Source of the DNA: an uncultured Planctomycetota bacterium
Lineage (GTDB): Bacteria > Planctomycetota > Brocadiia > CAIUPP01
DNA: 39,324 bases
NCBI GenBank assembly: GCA_903901045.1
Contig: CAIUPP010000039.1
Coordinates: 1-39,324 of the forward strand
Reading direction: 5' to 3'
How positions within the stretch are numbered: the stretch's first letter is position 1; every line of letters starts with the position of its first letter. Under the pieces are notes generated by a model. The model was not told where the DNA came from, did no database searches, and saw nothing but the letters and a program-made list of their open reading frames with translations. Both the position numbers and the translations under genes were made by a program. Shown in pieces: positions 27,370 through 37,068 of this stretch.

Positions 27370-30300
27370 GCAACTGCGCGCAATACGCCGGACTTGCCGT
27401 GACGTCCATCGTCCTGTTGGCCGCAGGATGCGGCTTTTCCCCGCGAATGAGTTACCCTTGCGTTCGCGCCGAGTTGCCCCCTGTGTTGGACGGGGACTTA
27501 TCCGACTCGTGCTGGGCCGGCGCGGAGGCGGCCGCTGTGGACGAGCCGGTCAACGGCCTGCTCCAAACCAAGCCGCGCACCGTATTCCGCCTACTGTGGG
27601 ATGACGCTTACCTGTACTTCTCCGCCACGGTGCAGGATGCGACCCCAGTCTGCGTCGGCGCCGCACGGGACGATCGCGTGTGGGAGGGCGACTGCTTCGA
27701 ACTCCTCCTCAACCCCGGCGACCGACGGGGCGAGTACTACGAGACGGACTTCAACTCTAACGGCGTCATCTGGGATTCTCTCTGGGTGCGACACCGCAAC
27801 GGCGACTCGCGCATCCTGCGCAGTTGGACGGCGCCCAGCTTGGAATGCCGGACGAAGCCACGGCCCGGCGGTTGGACGCTTGAAGGACGCATACGGCTCG
27901 ACGAATTTGTCGGGGCGGCCCATCTTCCGCCCGTGCACGGCGACCGCTGGCGCTTCAATGCCCACTACCTCGACGCGCGGCCGGGCACAGGGACCCAGGC
28001 GGTCTTCTCCTGGGCGCCAACGACTGATTCTATCGACACCGGCCAGTTTGGCGAGATCCTCTTCCTCGACCCTGCCGGGGTCGAGGCCTATGAACGTCAA
28101 GAAGCGCTCGCGGCAGGACTGTTGCGCGACGGGACGCTTGCGAGGGCAGATCCCCTGGCTGACCGGGTCGAGACGCTGACGGTCCGCTCGCAGATGGGGA
28201 CTGTCTTTCATCGCGTCGCTCAGCCCGACGGCTGGTCCCTGGCGCCTGGGTTCGGCCGATTCGTTCCCCACGCCGCGACCAAGAAGGAACCGCCCGGCCT
28301 GTTCGCCGCGCGGCCGGCCGCCGAGATGGACCCGATGCTCGTGGATTTCACGGCGTGGGAAGAGGGGACGCTCCTGCTCATTGGCAAGCTCGATGCCCCG
28401 GCCGCCCGAGCCGTGACGAAGGGCCTGGCAGACGGTGTCAGGGTCCGGGCGACCGCGGCGGGGACGCCTGCCAGGAGCCTATGCCTCGATAAAGACAACT
28501 GGCTGGCCGAGTCCCTCCCAGTGCACAAGGGACAGGCGGTGCGCTTGCAGGTCGATGCCGGGCAGGCAGGCAATATCGCATGGGATTTTGCCCTTCTCGG
28601 CGTTTACCTTGTCAAGGGAGATGCCCAGGAGTCGAGCGACCTGCCGGCGGAATGGGAGCGCATCGGCGATGCAGACCACGTGCGCGTGGAGCCTTCCTCC
28701 CGAGTGACCGGAGGGAGTTCAATCCGAATCGAGGCGGCGGACAACCTGAGCGGATTTTGCCGCTGGGTGCCGCGCACGCAGGGCGAGACGCTCTACCGCA
28801 TCACCGGATGGGTCCGTTCTGATCTGACGGGCGTTACTCGGGCGCACATCGGCGTGGATTACTGTTCGGCACAAAAGAAGTTCCTCCGGCAGGCCTGCAC
28901 ATGGGCGCCGCTGGAGGGGCACCTCCGCTGGGGCCTGTACAACCTCTCCGGGCGAACAGATTGGCATCGCTTTGTCGCATACGCCTTTGACGTACCGGCC
29001 GAAACGTCGTGGTTGAAGCTCTGGTGCGGGGTCAATGCCTGGGAGACCCCCGGCGCGGGCGGCAGCGCGTGCTTCGAGGATGTGCGCATCGAGCCGATCA
29101 CCCCCGACCCGACCTGGCCGCTGGGTTTTCCTCCGGCACGTTGGCAACCTGAGCGCGCGCCAGCTTGCGCGGACGAAGTCCGGGATTCCGGCTATTGTGT
29201 CTCTTCGGCCTCTTACCTGGAATACATCCTGCCCGAAAGCGTGCCTGCCCACGCAGCGGACTCGCGCCAGTTGGCGACCTTTTCTTTGCCGGGCTGGAAA
29301 GAGCCGCTGTCTTTTACGGTCTACGCCCTCAGAGACCTGACGGCCGTTCGCATCCATGTTTCCGACCTGGCGATGGCCGGCGCGGCGGGCGGCCGCATTT
29401 CCGCCAGCCAGGTCGAGGTCCGGCGCGTGCGCTCGATTTATAAGCGCCGGGACTTGATGAGCAACGAGTATCTGCTTTCTCCAAACCACATTGAAACGTT
29501 CGAATCACTCGACATCCCGGCCAATCGAGTTCAGCAGTTCTGGCTGACCGTTCAGGTCCCCCCGAACGCGCCACCGGGACAGTATACAGGGCAAGTTGTG
29601 GTGGAGCCTGTTAACGCCCCAGTGAAAACGCTTCAACTGACATTGGATGTCCTGCCGGTGCGGCTCGAGACGCCGCGCGGAGTTGCCGTCGGCCTGTATA
29701 GCTACCACCTGAAGAGTGACACAAAGGCCCGGTTGCTCGCGGCGCTCCTGGACATGAAGGAACACGGGATGACGACGACCTTCATGTTCAACCCGAATCT
29801 GAACATTCCCGTCGCGAACAACCCGACCGGCAAGCCGCAGCTCCTCTGGAATGAGGCCAACCAGTTGGGGGAGTTGTTGGAGACATACAAAGAAGCCCGG
29901 TTCACAGTACCGTTGTACCTGATCGCGCCGGCGGCTTTGTTCAAGGCCGCCGAGTCGTGCGGCGGCCCCTGCGGCACGGCGGGGTTCGCGGCCGTGTATC
30001 GGGACCTGTGGTCCCAAGTACTTGCGGAGAAGACGCGACGGAATTGGCCGGACTTCATCGTAGCGCCCTACGATGAAGGTTATCCATATCCCTTCACCGA
30101 CGAGCGTTTCACCATTACCCGCTCCTGCGGCAATGTCCTCAAGGAACTGGGCATACCGGTCGCACTCCACTCGTTGAATCACCCCATCCCAAGCGCGATC
30201 CGGTTCGAAAAGGAGTTCTACGCTCTCGCTGACTGTATTCTCTTGACGTTCTGTCATCCGCCCGTTTGCGTGACGGAGTCCTATCGAGGGTTCGGGAACT

Positions 30301-30911
30301 GGGACGTCTACCGCACACACGTCCGTGACGACGGGAAGAAACTGCTCCTCTACAACATCGACACCACGGGCGTTCATCCGGAAGCGATGCGCTTCGGTTA
30401 TGGAGTGGCCCTCTGGAGCCGTAAGGCCGACGGCCTCATGGATTGGCACTACCAGGAGTCACAACGCGACGGCGGATACGGGATTTCCTCGCAGGCGGGG
30501 TCCGCGGTGATGAACTTCACCTACCCGCCGATCGGCGACTTTCGGGGCGGACCGTCCATCGGATGGGAGGCTGTGCGGGAGGGGACGAAGGACTACACGC
30601 TGCTCTACACGCTGCGCACGCTGACGGAGCGCGCCGAACGTTCACCCGATGCGGCGTTGCGCAAAGAGGCGGCCGCGGCCTGGCGAGAGGTCGAGGCTCT
30701 TCTCGACCGATTGACGTTCTCAACTATCGACACCACGGGCGAGCTATCGCTCCCGAACCGGTGGACGAGCGAGCGGTGGACCGAGGAGGGCGTCAAGCTC
30801 CTGGGCGGGGAGTTCAAGGTCCCCAACGGTTGGTTCCTGGCCGACTACGACCGATTGCGGCGAATGCTTTGTGACCGTATCCTGCTGCTGCAGGATCGCA
30901 TGGGAGACTGA
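27360..30911 (+). CDS. Lipoprotein with CBM9-like module and GH123-like / DUF4091 domain
   Basis: The product is about 1,183 residues. GTG 27360 is chosen because GGAGGAGGG lies just upstream and the protein then begins MRLSNCAQYAGLAVTSIVLL with lipobox AAGC (Cys 24). It is therefore a lipid-anchored envelope protein. Residues of about 35-225 form a CBM9-like domain (PPVLDGDLSDSCWAGAEA, LWDDAYLYFSATVQDA). The middle holds beta-sandwich modules, among them a CBM4/9-like jelly roll. The C-terminal half is TIM-barrel-like with adjacent Asp-Glu in APYDEGYPYP (about 904-905), as in the GH123 catalytic pair, and ends with the DUF4091 signature SIGWEAVREGTKDYTLLY. GH123 members cleave beta-N-acetylgalactosaminides; this protein may act on another linkage. 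It is coupled to the preceding gene by the 10-bp overlap. Confidence 0.75.
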   Translation: MRLSNCAQYAGLAVTSIVLLAAGCGFSPRMSYPCVRAELPPVLDGDLSDSCWAGAEAAAVDEPVNGLLQTKPRTVFRLLWDDAYLYFSATVQDATPVCVGAARDDRVWEGDCFELLLNPGDRRGEYYETDFNSNGVIWDSLWVRHRNGDSRILRSWTAPSLECRTKPRPGGWTLEGRIRLDEFVGAAHLPPVHGDRWRFNAHYLDARPGTGTQAVFSWAPTTDSIDTGQFGEILFLDPAGVEAYERQEALAAGLLRDGTLARADPLADRVETLTVRSQMGTVFHRVAQPDGWSLAPGFGRFVPHAATKKEPPGLFAARPAAEMDPMLVDFTAWEEGTLLLIGKLDAPAARAVTKGLADGVRVRATAAGTPARSLCLDKDNWLAESLPVHKGQAVRLQVDAGQAGNIAWDFALLGVYLVKGDAQESSDLPAEWERIGDADHVRVEPSSRVTGGSSIRIEAADNLSGFCRWVPRTQGETLYRITGWVRSDLTGVTRAHIGVDYCSAQKKFLRQACTWAPLEGHLRWGLYNLSGRTDWHRFVAYAFDVPAETSWLKLWCGVNAWETPGAGGSACFEDVRIEPITPDPTWPLGFPPARWQPERAPACADEVRDSGYCVSSASYLEYILPESVPAHAADSRQLATFSLPGWKEPLSFTVYALRDLTAVRIHVSDLAMAGAAGGRISASQVEVRRVRSIYKRRDLMSNEYLLSPNHIETFESLDIPANRVQQFWLTVQVPPNAPPGQYTGQVVVEPVNAPVKTLQLTLDVLPVRLETPRGVAVGLYSYHLKSDTKARLLAALLDMKEHGMTTTFMFNPNLNIPVANNPTGKPQLLWNEANQLGELLETYKEARFTVPLYLIAPAALFKAAESCGGPCGTAGFAAVYRDLWSQVLAEKTRRNWPDFIVAPYDEGYPYPFTDERFTITRSCGNVLKELGIPVALHSLNHPIPSAIRFEKEFYALADCILLTFCHPPVCVTESYRGFGNWDVYRTHVRDDGKKLLLYNIDTTGVHPEAMRFGYGVALWSRKADGLMDWHYQESQRDGGYGISSQAGSAVMNFTYPPIGDFRGGPSIGWEAVREGTKDYTLLYTLRTLTERAERSPDAALRKEAAAAWREVEALLDRLTFSTIDTTGELSLPNRWTSERWTEEGVKLLGGEFKVPNGWFLADYDRLRRMLCDRILLLQDRMGD

Positions 30912-30977
30912 TCGGCAGGAAGGTCCACGGTGGTCGTGGGCCGCCGGTTATCCGGGGAATTATGAAGGACTCCAAAA

Positions 30978-33900
30978 ATGACAGACAGAATGTTTCGCGC
31001 ACGGCTCATACAGGCGGGCCTTCTCCTGCTCGCTTGTTTCTTCATCGCGCCGGTGAGCGCGCCGGCCCAGACCACGTCCGTCCTCGCGCCTCCTCGGACC
31101 GAATCCCAGTACCGTCCGCTCGAATGGAGCTACTTCGGCACCGGCGGAGGAGGCTGCGTGCAGGAAGTCGCCGCGGCCCCCTCGCGACCGGATCGCATGT
31201 ATGCCAGCATCGATGTCGGTGGCACATATATCTCGGACGACGGCGGCCTGCACTGGCGGCCAATCTACGCGCCCTTGAGCCGCTTCAACAACTGGGCCAC
31301 GCGCCCCTATTGCATCGCCGTGTCCTATCAAGACCCCGACGTGTTCTATTTCGTAGGCGAGATGGGCCCGTTTACGAGCCGTGATGGCGGGCGCACTTAT
31401 CAACGCATTGGCGAGTTCAGTCCCGAAACCTACAACAGCCAAACCGTCTGCATCAATCCCGCCGACGATCACGACTGCGTTATGTTCTTCCGCAAGCAGG
31501 TCCTGCGCACCCGCGATGGAGGCATGACGGTCCAAGCCTTTCCGCTCCCGCCGGGAGTGGGCGCGCTGGATATGTGCCAGGCTTTCTATCCCCCCAAGGG
31601 GGCCGAACCGGTGGTCGTGATCGGCAACGGGAAAGAGGAGAAGTGGTACCGAACGGCGGATGGGGGCGCCAAATGGACGTCCCTGGCCATGGAAGGTTGG
31701 CCCGGCGGCGCGCCGACGCACGGCCCGGAGAACCACTTCTGTCCGTTACGGGTGAGTTTCGACCAGACGGCGGACAAGCCGTTGCTCACGATGCCCAGCA
31801 GCAAGAATCTTGAGCATGTCTATCGCAGCACTGACTTGGGCGACCATTGGCGCGAACTGCCCTTGCCTCCAAACAAAGATGGAAAACCGTATCCCAGAAG
31901 CAGCGTCCTGTGCGTGTTCCCGCATCCCACGGACCCCAACACGTATGGCTTGACCCGTTTCCCTGCGCCGAACCACATCACGCGCGATGGCGGGAAGACG
32001 TGGTTCAGCCCGACGGGCATCGTGGGTGAGTCGCCCATGGACCACAACAACGGCGGCTCCGAGGACGGCCGCAGCGACCTTGAGTGCATGGGGTTCTATT
32101 TTCCAATGGGCGCACCAGAGCGTGTCTACGTGATGAGCATGTTTTTTCTTCGACGCAGCGACGACGGCGGGCGGACGTTTACGCTCACCACGAGCCGGAT
32201 AGTCGGCAACTACAGGCACTTTGTGTCCACAGGCATGGACGCGACTTACCTCAATGTGTATACCGCTGATCCGAACACAGGCTACCGTTACATTTCCGAC
32301 GACGATGGCGGGCCGCATCGCAGCGAGGATTTCTGCCGCACCTTGTTCACGCTGGAGAAGGTGACGACCGAGCCCGCAGATTCCGGCCACTTCAAGGCGG
32401 GTCAGGGCATCTGGAACGCTGGCGCCTGCGCGACGATGCTGATCGACTCCGCCTTCAATCCGTCACGCATCTATGCTTGGTTCAACAATAACACGACGGT
32501 GAACCCTTCGGACCTGAGCTACTCGTACAAAGTCGCTGGGCTGCATCAGGAGCCACAACAGAACCCGTTACGCAGCGGCCTGTACGTGAGCACGAACCAC
32601 GGCGAGGATTTCCTCCCGTGCAGCAGCTACAAGAGTTTCCCCTACCGATGGGCCGCCCTCACCGACGCGCTGGCCATGGACCCGCGCAGCCCGAAAGACA
32701 AGCGCACGATCTGGATTGCCGTCCCAGCAGGTGTGTTCCGCTCAGACGACAGCGGTCACGAGTGGGTGTGCCTGAACGACAAGATCGCCAGGAGCTTCGG
32801 AGCCACCTTGCCGCCGTACGACGACGGCGAAGCGTGGGACAACCTGTCATGGGGCTTCGCCCGCGTCCGGCTCGATCCCCTAGACGGCAGGGTTGTTTAC
32901 GCCCACCTGATGCGCCACTCCGGCAAGGTTGACCAACCGCTCGCCGCCATCATCAAGAGCACCGATAACGGAGAGACGTGGAAGACGGTGGAATCGCCAG
33001 TGAAATCCTGCCCGGCGTTTGAGGTCTCGCCGCTCGATCCGCAGCGACTCTACGCCGCGGACGAGAACTTGGGCCTGTTCATCTCCACCGATGGCGGCAA
33101 GACTTGGGCGAACCGCGGCTTTGCGCTGGGGCCCGACCGCAACCTGCAGGACACGATCGGCAAGGAATGGATCGTGCGCATCTGGCCGAGCCGACGGCAT
33201 CGCGACCTAGTTTTCGTCGGCGTGGATTCCGTATTCGCGCAGCAACCGCGCGCGGGCGTGTTTCGTTCCGCTGATAACGGCCAGACCTGGCTCGACATCA
33301 CAGGCGACATCCCCCATCTCCGCATCATGAACGTCAAGGAAGACGACCTCGATCCCCGCTATATCTACGCGGGAACAATGGGCGGTGGGGGTTTTCTGGC
33401 CTTCGATCGGCTGCCGATGCCCCGCGACGGCCGGGCCTCCCTGCTCCCCGTCCCAGCGGCCGAGAGGCCGAGATCGTACATCTTGAACGGTTCATTCGAA
33501 GTACAGAAGAACGGGCAACCCGCTGACTGGTCCCTATGCACCTCTCCCGCGCGCAATGATGTCCAAAAGTACCTCCACCTCAGCAAAGACAACGTCAAGG
33601 ACGGCGAGTGGTCGCTGATGGTCGACGTCACGCCAAAGGATCTGATGCCGGACGTGTCGTTTCTCTTCAATGGGGGCGTCTCCTCCGACGTCCTCAAGGC
33701 AAGAGGAAAGACGCTCGTTCTGAGCGGATGGATCTTCGTAGAGAAGGGGGCGGATCCCGAACCGGTGATGTTCCGCGTATGCACAAACGGTCTTGATGCC
33801 GAAGGCAGGCCCACCGACCTCGGCTGTGCGATCAACGACGTGGCGCGCGGCAAGCCCGGCGAGTGGACGCGGTTCAAGTTGAGCGGCGTCCTGGACGCTC

Positions 33901-34022
33901 AGAAACCGATTAGAGGCGTGTGGATGCAGTGCGGCTGGAACACCGGCAAAACCGCCACGACCCAGTATGTGGACGACCTGCGGCTTGTCGTCAAGGAAGA
34001 TCTGATGCCAGGCGCAGACTGA
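30978..34022 (+). CDS. Secreted BNR/Asp-box beta-propeller with C-terminal carbohydrate-binding module
   Basis: The product is 1,014 residues. A signal peptide, FRARLIQAGLLLLACFFIAP, ends near APAQT. At least eight Asp-box-like elements (S-x-D-x-G-x-T-W type) are visible: SDDGGLHW, SRDGGRTY, TRDGGKTW, SDDGGRTF, SDDSGHEW, STDNGETW, STDGGKTW (about residue 702) and SADNGQTW (about 764). This suggests one or two seven-bladed propellers, as in sialidases, VPS10-type proteins or GH74. The sialidase Arg triad is not evident. Residues of about 830-1010 (ILNGSFEVQKNGQPADW) form a CenC-type jelly roll. ATG 30978 has AAGGA eight bases upstream. It lies 66 bp after the lipoprotein gene in the same direction. 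GH74-type cleavage or simple glycan binding are the main options. Confidence 0.75.
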   Translation: MTDRMFRARLIQAGLLLLACFFIAPVSAPAQTTSVLAPPRTESQYRPLEWSYFGTGGGGCVQEVAAAPSRPDRMYASIDVGGTYISDDGGLHWRPIYAPLSRFNNWATRPYCIAVSYQDPDVFYFVGEMGPFTSRDGGRTYQRIGEFSPETYNSQTVCINPADDHDCVMFFRKQVLRTRDGGMTVQAFPLPPGVGALDMCQAFYPPKGAEPVVVIGNGKEEKWYRTADGGAKWTSLAMEGWPGGAPTHGPENHFCPLRVSFDQTADKPLLTMPSSKNLEHVYRSTDLGDHWRELPLPPNKDGKPYPRSSVLCVFPHPTDPNTYGLTRFPAPNHITRDGGKTWFSPTGIVGESPMDHNNGGSEDGRSDLECMGFYFPMGAPERVYVMSMFFLRRSDDGGRTFTLTTSRIVGNYRHFVSTGMDATYLNVYTADPNTGYRYISDDDGGPHRSEDFCRTLFTLEKVTTEPADSGHFKAGQGIWNAGACATMLIDSAFNPSRIYAWFNNNTTVNPSDLSYSYKVAGLHQEPQQNPLRSGLYVSTNHGEDFLPCSSYKSFPYRWAALTDALAMDPRSPKDKRTIWIAVPAGVFRSDDSGHEWVCLNDKIARSFGATLPPYDDGEAWDNLSWGFARVRLDPLDGRVVYAHLMRHSGKVDQPLAAIIKSTDNGETWKTVESPVKSCPAFEVSPLDPQRLYAADENLGLFISTDGGKTWANRGFALGPDRNLQDTIGKEWIVRIWPSRRHRDLVFVGVDSVFAQQPRAGVFRSADNGQTWLDITGDIPHLRIMNVKEDDLDPRYIYAGTMGGGGFLAFDRLPMPRDGRASLLPVPAAERPRSYILNGSFEVQKNGQPADWSLCTSPARNDVQKYLHLSKDNVKDGEWSLMVDVTPKDLMPDVSFLFNGGVSSDVLKARGKTLVLSGWIFVEKGADPEPVMFRVCTNGLDAEGRPTDLGCAINDVARGKPGEWTRFKLSGVLDAQKPIRGVWMQCGWNTGKTATTQYVDDLRLVVKEDLMPGAD

Positions 34023-34174
34023 GCCCTCGCTGCAACGGAGGCGCGCGCCCTGCTGTCTCATGACGGTTCGGAGTCCGTGATTTGCGAACGAATCACAATG
34101 ACTGTTGTATCCGCCAAGCCATGGGCGTGAGAGACGACGCGCATTCAAGGCAGTTGTAAAGGAGGTCGAAAAAC

Positions 34175-35638
34175 ATGTACTTTATCTCCGGGCAAGACCC
34201 GAACGAGATCGGGGATTTTGATGTTGTGGCAAAGGACGGACAACTGCACTGTTTCTACCTCTCGCTTCCCAGCCACGACACCATTGGTCACTTGGCAAGC
34301 GATGACGGCATCAACTGGTCGCCGCTGCCGGCGGCCATCAGGACCGGTGATCCCGACGACTTTGACGGTGATCAAATCTGGACGATGGGGGTCTTCCAGA
34401 AGGACGGCCATTGGTTTATGCTCTACACGGCGCTCTCCCAGCGCGGCCTGATGCAGACCACCGGCCTGGCGACCAGCCCGGACCTGATTCACTGGACGAA
34501 GTCGAAAACGAACCCGGTGATTAAGGCCGACCCCCGCTGGTATGAGGCCGTGCAAAAGGGGAACTACCGCGTGGACTGGCGCGATCCCCATGTGGTAGTG
34601 AAGGACGGCGTCTGTCATGGGTTCATCTGCGCCAGGCAGAACCAGGGGCTCCTCAATCGCCGCGGATGTGCCGGATACTTCACCAGCAAGAACGGCCACC
34701 ACTGGCAGGTGAAGCCTCCGGCCTGCACGCCGAGCAACTGTTTTGACTGGGAATGTCCTTCCGTCTTCGAAGCGGATGGCCGCTTCTATATGGTAGCCAT
34801 CGCGGGCGGGCCTGGCCGGCAAGTCTACCGCGTGGCGGAACGGATCGAAGGCCCATACCGCCGGATGGCCGACGACACGTTGCTTCCTTCCGGCAACTTC
34901 TCCGTCCGCCCTTGCGTCTGGAGAGGTAAGCTGCATCTCTTCCACTGGCAGCGTGGCCTCAGGGACTGGGGTGCCAATGGAGGCGGTGGGTACGCCATGC
35001 TAGCCAGCCCGAAGGCCGCCAACGTCGTGCCCGACGGAGCACTAAGCGTTGAGAGCTTTGACTGGTCGTCCCTATATCGTAGTCGGCGCAAAGAGATCGG
35101 CGCGCGAACCCCTGCGGCCCCATCGTGCGGAACATGGCGGTGGTCGCGCGGGCTCCTGCGCGCAAGCAGGATGAACGGCCCGGCCATCTGGCTCACGCAG
35201 CGCGATCATGAGGACTTCATTCTCTGCGCCGATCTCGCCTTGAACGAAAAGAACCCTGCCAAGGAGTTCGGCCTGGTCTTTCGTGCGGACACAATGGGTG
35301 ATCAGGGAATGTATGCCACAGTCATTCCCGGACGGTTCTCGGCGGAATTGGTCAAGTACGTCTACAACCGTCGCCGGGGGCCCGACTCACTCTGGCGCGG
35401 CCGCAGTGTCGAGCAGACGTGCCATGTCGCCCCGGTCGCGGACAGAAAGTATCGGTTGCGTGTGATCGTGTTCGGCCCCTCCATTGAGTTCAACATCAAT
35501 GGCCGGTTGGTTCTTGCTCGCATGAACCTGCCTCGGCGCAATGGTCGTGCGGGACTATTCATCGAAGACGGCGAGGCGGTATTTTCCGATATTTCAATAC
35601 AGCCGCTGTCGGCACCCAAGTGCAATTGGGAGTTCTGA
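34175..35638 (+). CDS. GH32/GH43-like five-bladed propeller with C-terminal beta-sandwich
   Basis: The product is 487 residues, without a signal peptide. DWRDPHV (Asp about 137) matches the R-D-P transition-state motif, and DWECPSVFEADG (Glu about 193) matches the E-C acid/base motif of GH32. The N-terminal nucleophile motif WMNDPNG is not present; the aligned part reads NEIGDFDVVAKDG, with Asp 14 or Asp 16 as candidate nucleophile. Residues of about 320-487 form a lectin-like sandwich (FGLVFRADTMGDQGMYATVI), as at the C-terminus of GH32 enzymes. GH32 cuts fructans; the loss of the first motif suggests another substrate or an inactive relative. ATG 34175 has an excellent AAAGGAGGT (34158-34166). 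It is the last island gene, 163 bp before the right repeat. Confidence 0.72.
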   Translation: MYFISGQDPNEIGDFDVVAKDGQLHCFYLSLPSHDTIGHLASDDGINWSPLPAAIRTGDPDDFDGDQIWTMGVFQKDGHWFMLYTALSQRGLMQTTGLATSPDLIHWTKSKTNPVIKADPRWYEAVQKGNYRVDWRDPHVVVKDGVCHGFICARQNQGLLNRRGCAGYFTSKNGHHWQVKPPACTPSNCFDWECPSVFEADGRFYMVAIAGGPGRQVYRVAERIEGPYRRMADDTLLPSGNFSVRPCVWRGKLHLFHWQRGLRDWGANGGGGYAMLASPKAANVVPDGALSVESFDWSSLYRSRRKEIGARTPAAPSCGTWRWSRGLLRASRMNGPAIWLTQRDHEDFILCADLALNEKNPAKEFGLVFRADTMGDQGMYATVIPGRFSAELVKYVYNRRRGPDSLWRGRSVEQTCHVAPVADRKYRLRVIVFGPSIEFNINGRLVLARMNLPRRNGRAGLFIEDGEAVFSDISIQPLSAPKCNWEF

Positions 35639-35800
35639 TGAACGAGGACACTCGTCGTTCTCGGGAATTCCATCTGACAGCGGCAGTGTCCCAGAAGGGG
35701 CGATGAGCCGTTACAGGGCGTGTGCCGCCTCCTGTAGGTTTGCTACGATAACTCTTCTTCAGTCGAAAACAGAGAAGTCTCAAAGACAGGTGCATCCGGA

Positions 35801-35966
<166 letters not shown>

Positions 35967-36005
35967 TTTGCCTCGACTGCCCACGATCGCGGCAGGCCGC
36001 CTTGT

Positions 36006-36050
36006 GAAGCCTTGGAAGCGCAAGAACCCCATTGCGATCCAAGGCTTCTT
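36006..36050 (+). terminator. Stem-loop terminator downstream of tRNA-Arg
   Basis: GAAGCCTTGGA (36006-36016) pairs perfectly with 36038-36048. An inner CGCAA/TTGCG helix extends the stem, and TTCGTT follows. It begins 40 nt after the tRNA CCA end. Confidence 0.65.
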
Positions 36051-36107
36051 CGTTGTCTGGCCGCCGGGCCGCCGCATTACTCCGGCGCAGCGGCTGTCTG
36101 GCGCCTG

Positions 36108-36941
36108 CTATTCCCCCTGGTACTCCGCGCTGCCGAACCCCAGTATCGGGTAGAAGACCATGGGGAGAAGGAGCAGCCCGACCGCAAACCCCGCTCCCTT
36201 CCCAAACTTCTTTGCGACGGCGATGGAGACGAGGAGCAGGATGACGATGCTGACGATCGGAACGAGGCACAGAACGACCCACCAGACGGGCTTGCCTGCG
36301 ATCTTCACCAAAATGACGAGGTTGTAGATCGGGACGATCGCGGCCCAACCCGGCTGAGCGGCCTTGGTGAACACTTTCCAGAAGCCCGCGATCACGAGGG
36401 CGGGAATGCCCAGCAGCAAGCCGAGCCCGATGGCCAGGCCGAGATGGCCGGTGAAGCCTGCGCCTGCGAGAATCAGCACGACGACGCCGACTGCAATGAG
36501 CAGGTTCTTCTTCTCTTTCAGCCGCCCCTTCCATCCATCCGCCGCGACGGCTTCTGCGCCTGCCTTCCGGCCCGCCACCAGCAACGTGGGAGTCTCCGGC
36601 TCGTCGGGCAGGTCCCCATCCGGGAGTGATCCCAGCGATAGCGAGCCGCTGTCGAGCGATTCCAAATCTATTGAGTCCGGGTCGGCGGCAGGCGCGGCCG
36701 AGGGGGGCGCAGGTGGCTTGGCTGCGGGAGGCGCCGGAGGCGCGACAGGCTTGGCAACGGGCTTGGCCGGCTCTTCTGCGGCAGGCTTCGCCTTCGGCTG
36801 CGCCGCGGCAGCGACAGGGGCGGCGTTCTCGGGAACGACCAGAATCTCTCCACAACCCGGGCATCGCACTTTCTTGCCTGCCGAGGCTTCGCCGGCCTTG
36901 AGAAGCTTGTTGCAGCCGTCGCATCTCCATTGAATACTCAC
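36108..36941 (-). CDS. Zinc-ribbon membrane protein of DUF5684 type
   Basis: The product is about 277 residues. The start is GTG 36939-36941, with AAGGAG six bases upstream. The protein then begins VSIQWRCDGCNKLLKAG, and Cys 7/10 and Cys 27/30 form a CxxC-CxxC zinc ribbon. A Pro/Ala-rich linker (about residues 40-90) and an acidic stretch (DSIDLESLDSGSLSLG) follow. Four hydrophobic segments come after it, including FWKVFTKAAQPGWAAIVPIY and WWVVLCLVPIVSIVILLLVS, matching the DUF5684 consensus that ends FYPILGFG. The function is unknown; a cytoplasmic sensor head on a small membrane domain is plausible. It is divergent from the glycosyltransferase gene. Confidence 0.82.
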   Translation of the reverse strand: MSIQWRCDGCNKLLKAGEASAGKKVRCPGCGEILVVPENAAPVAAAAQPKAKPAAEEPAKPVAKPVAPPAPPAAKPPAPPSAAPAADPDSIDLESLDSGSLSLGSLPDGDLPDEPETPTLLVAGRKAGAEAVAADGWKGRLKEKKNLLIAVGVVVLILAGAGFTGHLGLAIGLGLLLGIPALVIAGFWKVFTKAAQPGWAAIVPIYNLVILVKIAGKPVWWVVLCLVPIVSIVILLLVSIAVAKKFGKGAGFAVGLLLLPMVFYPILGFGSAEYQGE

Positions 36942-37050
36942 TACGATCTCCTTCTTTGCCGCAAAAAACTCAGCGCCCTTGTTCGCCTGCACTTTAGCGC
37001 GCCCAATATCGCGAAGTCAAACCGCCGGGCAGGCAGGGGAAACGCGCTGG

Positions 37051-37068
37051 GGGCCGCGCGCGCGGCCC
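37051..37068. repeat. 18-nt perfect GC palindrome GGGCCGCGCGCGCGGCCC
   Basis: It lies in the 222-bp divergent region between the membrane-protein and glycosyltransferase genes, just before a TTGCGC/TATATT promoter-like pair. It could be an operator or a DNA structure (alternating CG). It does not look like a terminator, because no gene ends here. Confidence 0.5.

Noticed and set aside
18084-35800. Integrase, relaxase or phage genes that would prove mobility of the island
   Set aside because: I looked through all frames and saw none. The island call therefore rests on the repeats and the tRNA only.
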